Source: Chloroflexota bacterium (GTDB lineage Bacteria > Chloroflexota > Anaerolineae > Promineifilales > Promineifilaceae). From it: DNA of 64,000 bases. The notes under the pieces were generated by a model, which saw only the letters and a program-made list of their open reading frames with translations, was not told where the DNA came from and ran no database searches. The DNA is taken from contig JAGOMA010000021.1 in the NCBI GenBank assembly GCA_017993775.1, positions 1-64,000 of the forward strand, given 5' to 3'. The translations under genes were made by a program, and so were the position numbers. Below are positions 1 through 8,216 of the stretch, in pieces; within the stretch, counting starts at the first letter, position 1, and each line of letters opens with the position of its first letter.

Positions 1-410
1 ACCCGGAGTATGGCAGCGTCGGACTGACGGAAGCGGAGGCCCTGGCGCAGGGCGGCTGCGCCATCGCCGCCGTGCCCTACAGCGATCTCGATCGAGCGGT
101 GATCGACGGCCGTGCCGAAGGTTTTTGTAAGCTCATCGTCAACCGTGAATCCGGCCAGATTGTTGGCGCGCATGTTGTGGGCGAGCAGGCCGTAGAAGTG
201 GTGCAAATTGTGGCCGCGGGCATGGCCGCCGGAATGCATGTCCTGGAACTGGCCGAACTGGAATTGGCGTACCCAACATTTACGGCCGTCGTCGGTTTGG
301 CGGCGCGGCAGTTGGTGCGGCAGTTGGGCCTTACCCCGTTGGCCGCTGAATGGCGCACCCTGCGGCGGCTGCAAAATCGCACGGCGGAATGGGAAAACAG
401 CAGCGCGTAA
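1..410 (+). CDS. Pyridine nucleotide-disulfide oxidoreductase, C-terminal part (dihydrolipoamide/mercuric reductase-like)
   Basis: Partial gene whose 5' part lies left of the window. The frame is open from base 3, and the 135 residues seen match the dimerisation domain of FAD-dependent disulfide reductases. They open with PEYGSVGLTE, the usual start of this domain, then GFCKLIVNRESGQIVGAH and a helix-rich end. In the family this domain contributes the His-Glu pair of the partner subunit, but here the expected HxHPT region reads ELAYPTFT (around 262-283). The His is replaced by Ala-Tyr, so it is not a standard dihydrolipoamide dehydrogenase. Which family member it is (mercuric reductase-like, soluble transhydrogenase-like, other) cannot be told without the N-terminal redox-active Cys motif. 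It is followed after 46 bp by the partner-switching genes and shows no obvious link to them. Confidence 0.85.
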   Translation, partial: PEYGSVGLTEAEALAQGGCAIAAVPYSDLDRAVIDGRAEGFCKLIVNRESGQIVGAHVVGEQAVEVVQIVAAGMAAGMHVLELAELELAYPTFTAVVGLAARQLVRQLGLTPLAAEWRTLRRLQNRTAEWENSSA

Positions 411-456
411 CAAATTTCGTAACGTTTAGCAGACGATTCCCTGCTATGCTGAGGGT

Positions 457-2112
457 ATGATGACAACTTCGAGAGGATTCTGGCACAAATTTGTCGGACG
501 AAAAGAGGTGGAAGCGGTGGCAACCCCCGCACTCAGCGCAGCTGAAGTGGCCGTTGTCCCGCCAACACCTGTTACCCAAATCAACACCATTGATCTGGAC
601 ATCGCCCCCCACGATCCGCTGCTGGCTTACGTGCAGCACAACTCTGGCATACTCAATGTCGACCATCTCAAACTCAACTCGCCCGCGCTGGCGGCTATGC
701 GCCAGGCCGGTATCAAACTGGTCGTGCCGCTGGTTAGCCAGGGCGAACTGATTGGCCTCATCAACCTGAGTTCCCGCCTCAGCGAGCAAGACTATGCCAG
801 CGACGACTACAAATTGCTAGCCGATCTGGCGGCACAGGCCGCGCCTGCCCTGCGGGTGGCCCAACTTGTCCGGCAGCAGCAGTTGGAAGCGGCCGAGCGC
901 GAACGCATCGAACAGGAATTAAAAGTGGCGCGGCTCATCCAGCAAACCTTGCTGCCCCAGACGCTGCCCACGCTGGCTGGCTGGACTGTTTCGGCCTACT
1001 ATCAGCCCGCCCGTGCTGTGGGCGGTGATTTCTACGATTTTATCTATTTCCCCGATGGCAAAGTAGGCTTTATTGTCGCCGACGTAACCGACAAAGGCGT
1101 GCCTGCCGCCTTGGTGATGGCCACGACCCGCACTCTGCTGCGCGCCGCCGCCGAGCGGCTGACTGCGCCGGGCGCAGTTCTGACCCGCACCAACGACGTG
1201 TTGGTGGAGGAAATTCCGCCCAAGATGTTTGTCACCTGCTTTTATGCCCTGCTGGATCCGGCTACCGGCCATTTGCGCTACGCCAACGCCGGACATGACG
1301 TGCCTTACCGCTACACGGCCGATGGCGTGGTGGAACTGCGGGCCACCGGCATGCCCCTGGGCCTGATGCCCGGCATGGGCTACGAAGAAAAAGAAACCAC
1401 CCTCGATTTTGGCGAGTATGTGCTGCTCTACAGCGACGGGCTGGTGGAAGCTCACAGCCCTGAACGCGATATGTTTGGTTTCCCCCGGCTGCAAGAATTG
1501 ATGGCTACGCACAAGAACGGCGATACGCTCAACAATTTCTTGTTAGATCAACTGGCGGATTTTACCGGCCCCGGCTGGGATCAGGAAGATGATGTGACCC
1601 TGGTGACGCTGCAGCGGGAAGAGAGATTGGAGACAGGAGATCCGAGATTAGAGATTGCCGCCAATCTCCAATCGCCAATCTCCGATTACCCGGTCGAATT
1701 TGAGGTTCCATCCGCGCCGGGTAACGAGCGGGTGGCGATGGCGCGGGTGGCGGAGATTGTGGGTGATGGGCTGCCGGCGACACGATTGGAGAAGTTGAAA
1801 ACGGCCGTCGCCGAAGCCACCATGAACGCCATGGAACACGGCAATAAATACGACCCGGCCAAACAGGCGCGGTTGAAAGTGTTTGTGGACGATACGGCCG
1901 TGCGCGTCACCATCACCGACGCAGGCGGCGGGCCGGTGCGGCAATCTGCGGCCACGCCCGACCTGGAAGCCAAACTGGCGGGTGAACAATCGCCGCGCGG
2001 CTGGGGCCTGTTCCTTATCCAAAATATGGTGGACGAGATGCACATCCACCAGGACGCGCAGCACCATACCATTGAACTGGTCATGTATCGCACTGACCAG
2101 CAGGGAGAATAA
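457..2112 (+). CDS. SpoIIE/PP2C-type serine phosphatase fused to RsbW-like HATPase (partner-switching regulator)
   Basis: A 551-residue cytoplasmic regulator. Residues about 60-140 look like a GAF-type sensor remnant (VVPLVSQGELIGLINL). Residues about 160-385 are the SpoIIE/PP2C phosphatase, beginning with the typical LPQTLP and carrying the metal-binding GGDFYDF (about 188) and ADVTDKG (about 208). Residues about 411-551 are an anti-sigma-type GHKL ATPase with N-box EATMNAMEHGN and G-boxes DAGGG and GWGLFLIQNMVDEM. In RsbU/RsbW systems the phosphatase dephosphorylates STAS antagonists and the kinase phosphorylates them. Both activities are therefore predicted in one chain, next to two STAS genes that are its likely substrates. 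The linker between the enzyme domains (1621-1688) is encoded by an intergenic-type repeat. ATG at 457 is taken as start; ATG at 460 is equally possible. No sigma factor gene is nearby. Confidence 0.93.
   Translation: MMTTSRGFWHKFVGRKEVEAVATPALSAAEVAVVPPTPVTQINTIDLDIAPHDPLLAYVQHNSGILNVDHLKLNSPALAAMRQAGIKLVVPLVSQGELIGLINLSSRLSEQDYASDDYKLLADLAAQAAPALRVAQLVRQQQLEAAERERIEQELKVARLIQQTLLPQTLPTLAGWTVSAYYQPARAVGGDFYDFIYFPDGKVGFIVADVTDKGVPAALVMATTRTLLRAAAERLTAPGAVLTRTNDVLVEEIPPKMFVTCFYALLDPATGHLRYANAGHDVPYRYTADGVVELRATGMPLGLMPGMGYEEKETTLDFGEYVLLYSDGLVEAHSPERDMFGFPRLQELMATHKNGDTLNNFLLDQLADFTGPGWDQEDDVTLVTLQREERLETGDPRLEIAANLQSPISDYPVEFEVPSAPGNERVAMARVAEIVGDGLPATRLEKLKTAVAEATMNAMEHGNKYDPAKQARLKVFVDDTAVRVTITDAGGGPVRQSAATPDLEAKLAGEQSPRGWGLFLIQNMVDEMHIHQDAQHHTIELVMYRTDQQGE
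1621..1688. repeat. GAGATTGG-type repeat inside the coding region
   Basis: Several copies of GAGATTGG/GAGATTAG on the plus strand are followed by their complements (CCAATCTCC, CCAATCGCC, CCAATCTCC), forming an imperfect inverted repeat. It stays in frame and encodes a charged linker (start RLETGDPRLE) between the phosphatase and kinase domains. Such arrays normally sit between genes in genomes of this kind, and one related copy lies between the two STAS genes downstream. Confidence 0.7.
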
Positions 2113-2114
2113 GC

Positions 2115-2432
2115 ATGGCAGACAAAGCTTTTTGGGCGGAAACGATGGTGGAAGGGGGCACGGCCGTGATCAGCCTGCACGGCGAAATCAACGGTCTGGC
2201 CGATGCGGCCCTGACCACTGCCTATAACCAGGCAGAAACGGCCGTGCCGCAAAAAATCATCCTCAACTTTGCCACAGTAGACTACATCAACAGCACGGGC
2301 ATCGCCCTGATTGTCGGGCTGCTGGCCCGCTCCCGCGCCGCCCATCGCCCTATCGCCGCCGCTGGCCTCAGCGACCATTACCGCGAAATCTTTACCATCA
2401 CGCGGCTGTCAGATTTTATGGAGATTCAGTGA
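2115..2432 (+). CDS. STAS-domain anti-sigma factor antagonist
   Basis: A 105-residue single-domain STAS protein (RsbV/SpoIIAA class). The phosphorylatable loop reads YINSTGIALIV, where family members have DSSG or NSSG. The Ser after Asn is the expected target of the RsbW-like kinase domain of the upstream protein. The start codon is 2 bp after the upstream stop, so translational coupling is likely. Its predicted job is to switch between phosphorylated (inactive) and dephosphorylated (partner-binding) states. The final output partner, a sigma factor or other regulator, is not encoded in this window. Confidence 0.9.
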   Translation: MADKAFWAETMVEGGTAVISLHGEINGLADAALTTAYNQAETAVPQKIILNFATVDYINSTGIALIVGLLARSRAAHRPIAAAGLSDHYREIFTITRLSDFMEIQ

Positions 2433-2439
2433 GTATGTG

Positions 2440-2472
2440 AGATTGGTCCAATCGCAAAGATTAGACCAATCT
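2440..2472. repeat. Inverted repeat between STAS genes
   Basis: Arms agattggtccaatc (2440-2453) and gattagaccaatct (2459-2472) pair at 13 of 14 positions around a 5-nt loop. There is no T-run, so it is more likely a dispersed repeat of the same type as the one inside the phosphatase gene than a terminator. It may still modulate the relative expression of the two STAS genes. Confidence 0.75.
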
Positions 2473-2491
2473 TGGACGAAGGAGTTACCCG

Positions 2492-2851
2492 ATGCCCAAT
2501 CAGCTAATAACCACCGTGCGCCCCATCACAGCCCAAGCCTGCATCATTGACGTGCAGGGCGACATCACCGCCCAGGCAGAAACCGACCTCATGAATGCCT
2601 ACAGCGAAGCCAGCCAAAACGGAACCAAGGCCATTATCCTCAATTTTGAAGGATTGGATTATATGAACAGTTCCGGGATTGGCCTGCTGGTGACGATGCT
2701 CATCCGTGTGCAGCGACAAAAGCAGCGCCTGCTGGCCTTTGGCCTGAGCGATCATTACCAGCAAATTTTTGCCCTGACGCGGCTCAACGAAGCCATTGGC
2801 ATGTATGATGATGAGACAGCGGCGGTAACGGCCGTAACCACCCCCGCCTGA
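2492..2851 (+). CDS. STAS-domain anti-sigma factor antagonist, second copy
   Basis: A 119-residue STAS protein, paralogous to the preceding one. It shares the layout TAQACIIDVQGDI, then YMNSSGIGLLVTMLIR (phosphorylation loop), then a helix ending FGLSDHYQQIFALTRL, which is almost the same as FTITRL in the first copy. It has a good ribosome site (AAGGAG about 2479). Two STAS partners for one phosphatase/kinase suggest either sequential switching or two different outputs, which is inference. The short Thr/Ala/Val-rich tail after residue 108 is not part of the fold. Confidence 0.9.
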   Translation: MPNQLITTVRPITAQACIIDVQGDITAQAETDLMNAYSEASQNGTKAIILNFEGLDYMNSSGIGLLVTMLIRVQRQKQRLLAFGLSDHYQQIFALTRLNEAIGMYDDETAAVTAVTTPA

Positions 2852-2932
2852 TTTTTTCCAACCAGAGATTAACAAAATGACGTAGCGAAGAACGGCCGTC
2901 TGGCTGTCGATCTTCCCTGCCTGGAGGATTTC

Positions 2933-3679
2933 ATGAACGATAAAGCGCACGATACAAACACACCCGAAAATGCTGCCAGTTGGGCCAAACTGGTGGACAC
3001 CTTAAGCGTCGGCGATATGCCCGCTGAGGCGATTAACCTCAACGTGCAAGGCAAGCGCGTCAGCGGTCCGCTGCAAGGCTTCGGCCAGCTCTGGCAAAAG
3101 ACCTACAGATTTCGTCTGGTTGGCGCTGAAACCACCCCGGCCGACGTGGTGCGCCTGTGGAAAGAAAAACTGCCCGAGCTGATGCCGCCGAACAGCCGTT
3201 TTTATCCCCCCATCACCGGCGTCAAGCCGGGCGAGGTAATCATCATCAATGCCACCATGCCTGGCGTGCCCGGCGCCATCTCCACCGGCGTGATGATCTT
3301 GTACGCCGACGACGAAGCGTTCACGGTGATGACGCCCGAAGGCCATCCCGAATCCGGCTTTAACACCTTCAGCGCTTACGAAGTGGACGGCACAGTCGTC
3401 GCCCAGATCCAATCGCTGGCTCGCGCCAATGATCCCATTTACGAATTCGGCTTTCGCTTCATGGGCGGCTCTAAAGAGCAGGAGAAAATCTGGCATCACG
3501 TCCTTACCCAACTGGGGGGGCAAATGGGCGTCAGCGGCGCGGTTGAAATGGAAAAAGTGTGTGTTGATTCGCGTCTGCAATGGTCACGCGCCAAAAATAT
3601 CTGGCATAATGCCATGATTCGCAGTACATTGCATATGCCGGTGCGCCTGGCGCGGCGCACCACCGTGCGCAAAAGTTGA
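2933..3679 (+). CDS. Conserved hypothetical protein, DUF1990-like
   Basis: A 248-residue protein with no signal peptide or membrane segment. The centre (about residues 55-185) contains YRFRLVGAETTPADVV, GVKPGEVIIINATMPG, a GHPESGFNTFSAY segment and ARANDPIYEFGF. The order and spacing recall DUF1990-type proteins (YRF..., PGEVV..., GHP..GEE.F, SxxRP) but the match is weak. A small-ligand-binding beta-barrel of this kind would explain the many alternating hydrophobics. It lies 81 bp after the second STAS gene on the same strand, so co-transcription is possible. The C-terminus is basic (RLARRTTVRKS). Function unknown. Confidence 0.7.
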   Translation: MNDKAHDTNTPENAASWAKLVDTLSVGDMPAEAINLNVQGKRVSGPLQGFGQLWQKTYRFRLVGAETTPADVVRLWKEKLPELMPPNSRFYPPITGVKPGEVIIINATMPGVPGAISTGVMILYADDEAFTVMTPEGHPESGFNTFSAYEVDGTVVAQIQSLARANDPIYEFGFRFMGGSKEQEKIWHHVLTQLGGQMGVSGAVEMEKVCVDSRLQWSRAKNIWHNAMIRSTLHMPVRLARRTTVRKS

Positions 3680-3680
3680 A

Positions 3681-3761
3681 GTCATTCTGAACGAAGTTCG
3701 CAGAGTGAAGAATCTCCAATTGCTACTGGGGGATTCTTCCTCGAAGACTCGTCAGAATGAC
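3681..3761. repeat. Imperfect inverted repeat (gtcattctga...tcagaatgac)
   Basis: It begins immediately after a stop codon. The left end gtcattctgaacgaag pairs with the right end containing cgtcagaatgac, and inner parts gaagaatctcc and ggattcttcc also pair. The form (GTCATTCTGA ... GAAGAATC ... GATTCTTC ... TCAGAATGAC) is a widely seen bacterial intergenic repeat type. It can fold into a long hairpin but has no T-run. Confidence 0.8.
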
Positions 3762-3832
3762 AGCGACTCCAGCGAATGATTTGTGTGACTCGTGAATTTC
3801 GCGGCAAAATATTTAGCACAAACAAATTCTTT

Positions 3833-5251
3833 ATGACTGAATACGATGCAGTTGTGGTTGGGTCTGGGCCGAATGGGTTGGCGGCAGCGATTACCCTGGC
3901 GCGGCAGGGGTGGCGGGTGCTGCTGTTGGAGGCCAAAGACACCATCGGCGGCGGGCTGCGCACGGCCGAATTGACCCTGCCCGGCTTTCGCCATGATATT
4001 TGCTCGGCGATTCATCCGCTGGGGATGGGGTCGCCTTTTTTCCAAAGCCTGCCCCTGGCGGATTACGGCCTGCGCTGGATTCAGCCAGACCTGCCGCTGG
4101 CGCACCCGTTTGATGATGGCACGGCCGTTATCCTGGCGCGTGATGTGGTGGAAACGGCCGTGCAATTCCCCCAGGACGCCGCCGCCTACCGCCGCCTCTT
4201 CGCCCCGCTGGTCAGCGATTGGGACAAAATCGCTCATGAGTTTTTGGCACCGCTGCGCCTGCCGCGCCATCCACTGGCGATGGGCCGGTTTGGTTTGCGG
4301 GCTGTGTGGCCGGCCGCTGTCTTGGCGCGTTCCATTTTCCGCAGCGAACAGGCGCGCGGCCTGTTTGCCGGATTGGCCGCCCACGCCATCATGCCCCTGG
4401 AATGGCCGCTGACGGCCGCTTTTGGTCTGATGTTGGGCACGCTGGGGCATCGCGTGGGCTGGCCGCTGCCGCGCGGCGGCTCTCAAGCTATCGCGGATGT
4501 CCTGGCCGCCTTCTTCACCGACCTGGGCGGCGAGATCGTGACCGGGCATGAAGTGACATCGTTGGCCGAGCTGCCGCCGGCCCGCGCCGTTTTGTTTGAC
4601 ATCACGCCGAGGCAGCTCTTGAGCATTGCCGGCGAAAAGCTGCCTGTGGCGTATCGCCGACAGTTGGAAGCATATCGCCACGGGCCGGGGGTTTTTAAGG
4701 TGGATTGGGCGCTGTCAGAGCCGATTCCCTGGCAAGCGGCGGCGTGTCGGCGGGCCGGCACGGTGCACGTCGGCGCGACGCTGGCAGAAATCGCTCTGAG
4801 CGAACGGTTGGTGTGGCAGGGCGGGGTGGCGGAACGGCCGTTCACCCTGGTCACCCAGCAAAGCCTTTTCGACGATACTCGCGCGCCTGCTGGCAAACAT
4901 ACCGGCTGGGCCTACTGCCACGTCCCCAATGGCAGCGCCGCCGACATGACGGCAGCTATCGAAGCCCAGATCGAGCGCTTCGCCCCCGGCTTCCGCGACT
5001 GCATTCTGGCCCGCCACACGATGACCGCCCTGGATTACCAGCGGTACAACCCCAATTACGTCGGCGGCGACATCAACGGCGGGGTGCAAAACTGGCGGCA
5101 GTTGTTCACCCGGCCGGTGCCGCGCTTCAACCCGTATACCACGCCGCTGCCAAATATCTTTCTCTGTTCTTCAGCCACGCCACCGGGCGGGGGGGTGCAT
5201 GGGATGTGCGGGTATTTTGCGGCGCAAACGGCCGTGCGCCAACATGCCTGA
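3833..5251 (+). CDS. FAD-dependent phytoene desaturase-like oxidoreductase (CrtI/COG1233 family)
   Basis: A 472-residue flavoprotein. The N-terminus has the dinucleotide-binding Rossmann motif VVVGSGPNGLAAA followed by the LLLEA acidic end of strand 2 and GGGLRT, typical of amine-oxidase/phytoene-desaturase proteins. The C-terminal CSSATPPGGGVHGMCGYFAA is the second FAD-contacting motif of the CrtI group. The frame is open further upstream (from 3776), but ATG 3833 places the Rossmann motif at the usual distance and is preferred. There are no carotenoid genes beside it, so the substrate is unknown. COG1233 members also include saturases and amine-oxidase-like enzymes. It may act on an isoprenoid or lipid. 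Confidence 0.88.
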   Translation: MTEYDAVVVGSGPNGLAAAITLARQGWRVLLLEAKDTIGGGLRTAELTLPGFRHDICSAIHPLGMGSPFFQSLPLADYGLRWIQPDLPLAHPFDDGTAVILARDVVETAVQFPQDAAAYRRLFAPLVSDWDKIAHEFLAPLRLPRHPLAMGRFGLRAVWPAAVLARSIFRSEQARGLFAGLAAHAIMPLEWPLTAAFGLMLGTLGHRVGWPLPRGGSQAIADVLAAFFTDLGGEIVTGHEVTSLAELPPARAVLFDITPRQLLSIAGEKLPVAYRRQLEAYRHGPGVFKVDWALSEPIPWQAAACRRAGTVHVGATLAEIALSERLVWQGGVAERPFTLVTQQSLFDDTRAPAGKHTGWAYCHVPNGSAADMTAAIEAQIERFAPGFRDCILARHTMTALDYQRYNPNYVGGDINGGVQNWRQLFTRPVPRFNPYTTPLPNIFLCSSATPPGGGVHGMCGYFAAQTAVRQHA

Positions 5252-5599
5252 AAAAGCCTGCGGTTCGCTGGCATTTGATCGCCCTTTGAGCATGACGGCA
5301 GAGCATCCATGCGCATTGGTTTGGGATATGAAGACGCCGGTTTGGTTGTAACGGCCGTACCGTCTGTTTGTGAATTAATTCCTTATATTGACGTTACCTT
5401 CTGTTTGGCAGTATATTGTTTTCTAGTCCGAAAACAAGAGAGTAAAAATCCCCCCATCAGGTGCTGTTATCGAAATTTCATGGTGGAAAACAATCCAGTA
5501 CTTAGCAAAACAACAGCCTTTTTGCTTTTCAGGCCATACCTTCTATTACCCAATTCCAAAATTAATCAAAAAACGCAACTACTCAGGTTCCTCTGGTAA

Positions 5600-5657
5600 G
5601 ACCCCAAGGGTTTGGTGCCCAAATAATCCAAATTCTCAGGAGCAAACCCTTGGGGTC
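5600..5657. repeat. Stem-loop with perfect 15-bp arms
   Basis: gaccccaagggtttg (5600-5614) is the exact reverse complement of caaacccttggggtc (5643-5657), separated by 28 nt. It could serve as a bidirectional terminator-like structure, but there is no T-run. It may also be a dispersed repeat or the remnant of a small mobile element. Confidence 0.8.
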
Positions 5658-5664
5658 TGTATAG

Positions 5665-5971
5665 TTTGACAATGTTACATTAGGCTCAGGAGAGCCGTTT
5701 TAAGAAATCGTTTGCGAAAAGGGCTAAGTTTTGCAGCAGAATAATTGCGTTCTTCCTCTGTTTTTTCCAAAAATGTGCCGCCGAACAAGGTGATTTTGGA
5801 AAAAACAGCATTTGAATCAAGCAAAATTTGCACAATGGTCGATGACAATAAAAGTCGAAACATTTTTCGTTCCACAAGACGCGTTAAGGCTAAATTTTTA
5901 GTTTTGGCAACTGCTTATTTCGCAAATTATCAACAGAACGCTTCTCAGAATTCTAATTTAACATTGTCAAA
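5665..5971. mobile_element. MITE-like or decayed IS segment with 19-bp terminal inverted repeats
   Basis: tttgacaatgttacattag (5665-5683) matches the reverse complement of ctaatttaacattgtcaaa (5953-5971) at 18 of 19 positions. The 307-bp interior is AT-rich with only short degenerate frames (plus 5745-5975, minus 5675-5877). No clear target duplication is visible. The ends suggest a MITE or the shell of an insertion sequence, but a transposase could not be recognised. Confidence 0.45.
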
Positions 5972-6232
5972 ATAGTTACCAAAAACATCCTATCGCCATA
6001 CCTGTTTTCAAACAATTTATCTATCGTAGAACTGCCTACCGCCAAACAATTTCGCCGGTTCACCACCTAAGCGCCCACGGTACGCCATGAAAAAGGCCTG
6101 CAGTTCTAAAAGATTCGGCGCTTCGGGTTGATTTATTGAGTAAGCATTTCCACGATGCCCCAATGGGTATCGTTTATCGCTTGCCGCCCAAACCTCATGA
6201 CCCCAAAGTCCTCAAAATAAGGAGATGTGGCT

Positions 6233-8191
6233 ATGGCCATAACCGAGCAATTCAAAAAACTTTTCACCCGCCAAAAGAACAGCACCGACTCGCTGGTATT
6301 ACTGCTCAAACGCCGGGTACGTGAAAACCAAAAAGCGGATCAAGCAAGCCTGGTTGCCCCTTATGACCTGTTCCTGGAATTTGTTAAATCGGATATGGCT
6401 TACCTGGGGGCGCTAAGCAGCGGCTACGGGGAGTGTGGCAAAGAAGTGCACGCCTCACCCTCTATCAATTTTGGTGAACTCGTGGCCCCGGCTGGTATTG
6501 ATCTGAAAGTCGGGGGCAAGATCGGCGGTGCATCCGGCTCGCAAGCCTTGATTGTGCTGCACGTTCACCCCAAATCAATGGCCGGTTTCAGCGCGGCCGC
6601 CCCAATCTGTTTAATGAAACTGGATGGTAAGCGCCGTACTGCCACAGCCAGCATATCGGGAAAAGCTGGTATTGGGCTGCCTGAATCTGTTACTTCCGTC
6701 GCCAGCGCGGCCGGCATTGAAACACTGGCTTTGTCGCTGGAAGCAAAAGGCGAAGCCTCGCTTTCCGGCGAGTACATGAGTTTAATTGATGAAGCGCCGC
6801 GCTGGTTCTCAGGCCCTCTCGACTCCGATTTGAAAAAGTTTTTTTCATTGGCTCTTGGCTCAGGCAGCAAAGGAGATCTCAAGCAAGAAGTCGCCGACTG
6901 GTTGGTGCAGAAGTGCGGCGTACCGTTAGAAGGCGCCTCTACCCGCGAAGGATCATGGCAAGGCTGGGTAGGTCCAAAACTTACGCAGCATTTCGATCTC
7001 CTCAAGTTTGACCCAAAAAATCCTAAAAAAGGCGCCAAAAATTGGAGAACAGAGAATCTGCTTGAAATTTTGAACTACCTTCAGGATTACTATGCCGACG
7101 AACAGGCGGTCAAAAAACTCGAAGAGAAAAAAATATCCGTCCCGCCCTTAAAAGAGCGCGTTCTGATCCTCACCTATATCAACCTCCTCGACCAACCAGC
7201 ACGGGAGCCAGAGGCCCTCAAAGATTCTCCATACAACAGTCTATGTTTTGTTTCTCTGTGGGGTCACACCAGGGATGGCTCAACCAGTATTCAGGCTGAA
7301 GCCAGGTTGGGGAAAAAAGTTGATGCCGGCGCTGAAGCGCAAGCGACCGGCTATCTGAAACACACTGCTTACCGTTTTCAAACATGGACGCCGGCGAAGA
7401 ACTTTAAAGGCAATATGATCATGACGCAAGACACAGTCATTGATTATCGAATGGTTCAGAAATCCGCTGAAGCTCATCTCAAAAAGCCCGAAAAAGAAAA
7501 ACCGCTTGTTTATAATATGATGACGTACCGGTCGGCGGTGGTGTTTTGGCGCTATCCAGAAAAGACAGAAGACATCAATACAGTATTTCGCGCCTCAGAA
7601 ACGAACAGCGGCGTTTGTTTTGGCGTTTCCGTCCAGGCGCTCAAACTTAGAGAATGTGTTTTAGCCGCCAGTGCCCTGAGCAGCGAGCAAGAAATTTTAC
7701 TCGATTCACTGAGCGCGCAGCTGCGTATGACCACTGACCAATTAAAGACCTGTCTCTCAGAATCCTGGGTGTTTGATCGCGAGTTTAAACCAGATTTCCC
7801 AACAGAAATTATTCTACTTGAATCGAGTTTTACGACGGAGCCGTCGTTAACGGCCGATATCGTAGCTCCTCAAAAAAATCAGAGTCCGTACCAAATAAAA
7901 AATGGTTTCCTTGATGAAATGGTTGCCCGAACCCGGACCCTGCAAGCTGTTCGTATTCGCTACCGGATTGCCGATTTGGCGGAAAACAAACAGACGTTGT
8001 TCAAACTGGGCGATTCCGATTCCAGTCCGGGTATTCAACTGAATAGTGTCACGCGTGCTGGCAGCGAAGGAGTTGTCGACATCGATACCCAGTGGATGAC
8101 TCCATACTTAAAGGACCAGCTTAGCGAAAGTCCTGACCCGTCCAAAGCATCCAGGCAGGCGATACCACCCGTAGCCTTGCTGCATCAGTAA
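6233..8191 (+). CDS. Hypothetical protein, first gene of the large-protein operon
   Basis: A 652-residue protein I do not recognise. It has no signal peptide and no membrane helix. ATG 6233 is chosen over GTG 6227 because AAGGAG at 6219-6224 is 8 nt from the ATG but only 2 nt from the GTG. Residues about 60-190 are rich in Gly, Ser and Ala with alternating hydrophobics (GGKIGGASGSQALIVLHV), suggesting beta structure. A Lys-rich region follows, then about 330-400 with FVSLWGHTRDGSTSIQAEA, again beta-like. The C-terminal third has mixed helices. It lies 25 bp before the 1677-residue gene and probably heads the operon. It contains no ACGGCCGT octamer, unlike the four genes after it, so it may have a different history. 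Confidence 0.75.
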   Translation: MAITEQFKKLFTRQKNSTDSLVLLLKRRVRENQKADQASLVAPYDLFLEFVKSDMAYLGALSSGYGECGKEVHASPSINFGELVAPAGIDLKVGGKIGGASGSQALIVLHVHPKSMAGFSAAAPICLMKLDGKRRTATASISGKAGIGLPESVTSVASAAGIETLALSLEAKGEASLSGEYMSLIDEAPRWFSGPLDSDLKKFFSLALGSGSKGDLKQEVADWLVQKCGVPLEGASTREGSWQGWVGPKLTQHFDLLKFDPKNPKKGAKNWRTENLLEILNYLQDYYADEQAVKKLEEKKISVPPLKERVLILTYINLLDQPAREPEALKDSPYNSLCFVSLWGHTRDGSTSIQAEARLGKKVDAGAEAQATGYLKHTAYRFQTWTPAKNFKGNMIMTQDTVIDYRMVQKSAEAHLKKPEKEKPLVYNMMTYRSAVVFWRYPEKTEDINTVFRASETNSGVCFGVSVQALKLRECVLAASALSSEQEILLDSLSAQLRMTTDQLKTCLSESWVFDREFKPDFPTEIILLESSFTTEPSLTADIVAPQKNQSPYQIKNGFLDEMVARTRTLQAVRIRYRIADLAENKQTLFKLGDSDSSPGIQLNSVTRAGSEGVVDIDTQWMTPYLKDQLSESPDPSKASRQAIPPVALLHQ

Positions 8192-8216
8192 TTGGAAACT
8201 GGACAGAATATCCCCC

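Larger units (their letters stand above)
5252..6232. other. Long AT-richer intergenic region
   Basis: About 980 bp without a convincing gene, clearly richer in A+T than the flanks. It holds one ACGGCCGT near its left edge (5351-5358) and then none. It contains a perfect 15-bp-arm stem-loop (5600-5657) and a 307-bp segment bounded by 19-bp inverted repeats (5665-5971), and then the leader of the large-protein operon. Short open frames on both strands at 5675-5975 look like chance or degenerate mobile-element remains. Confidence 0.6.

Noticed and set aside
5675..5975. Transposase gene inside the inverted-repeat element
   Set aside because: Frames on both strands are short and show no DDE or HTH motif; only a degenerate relic is possible.
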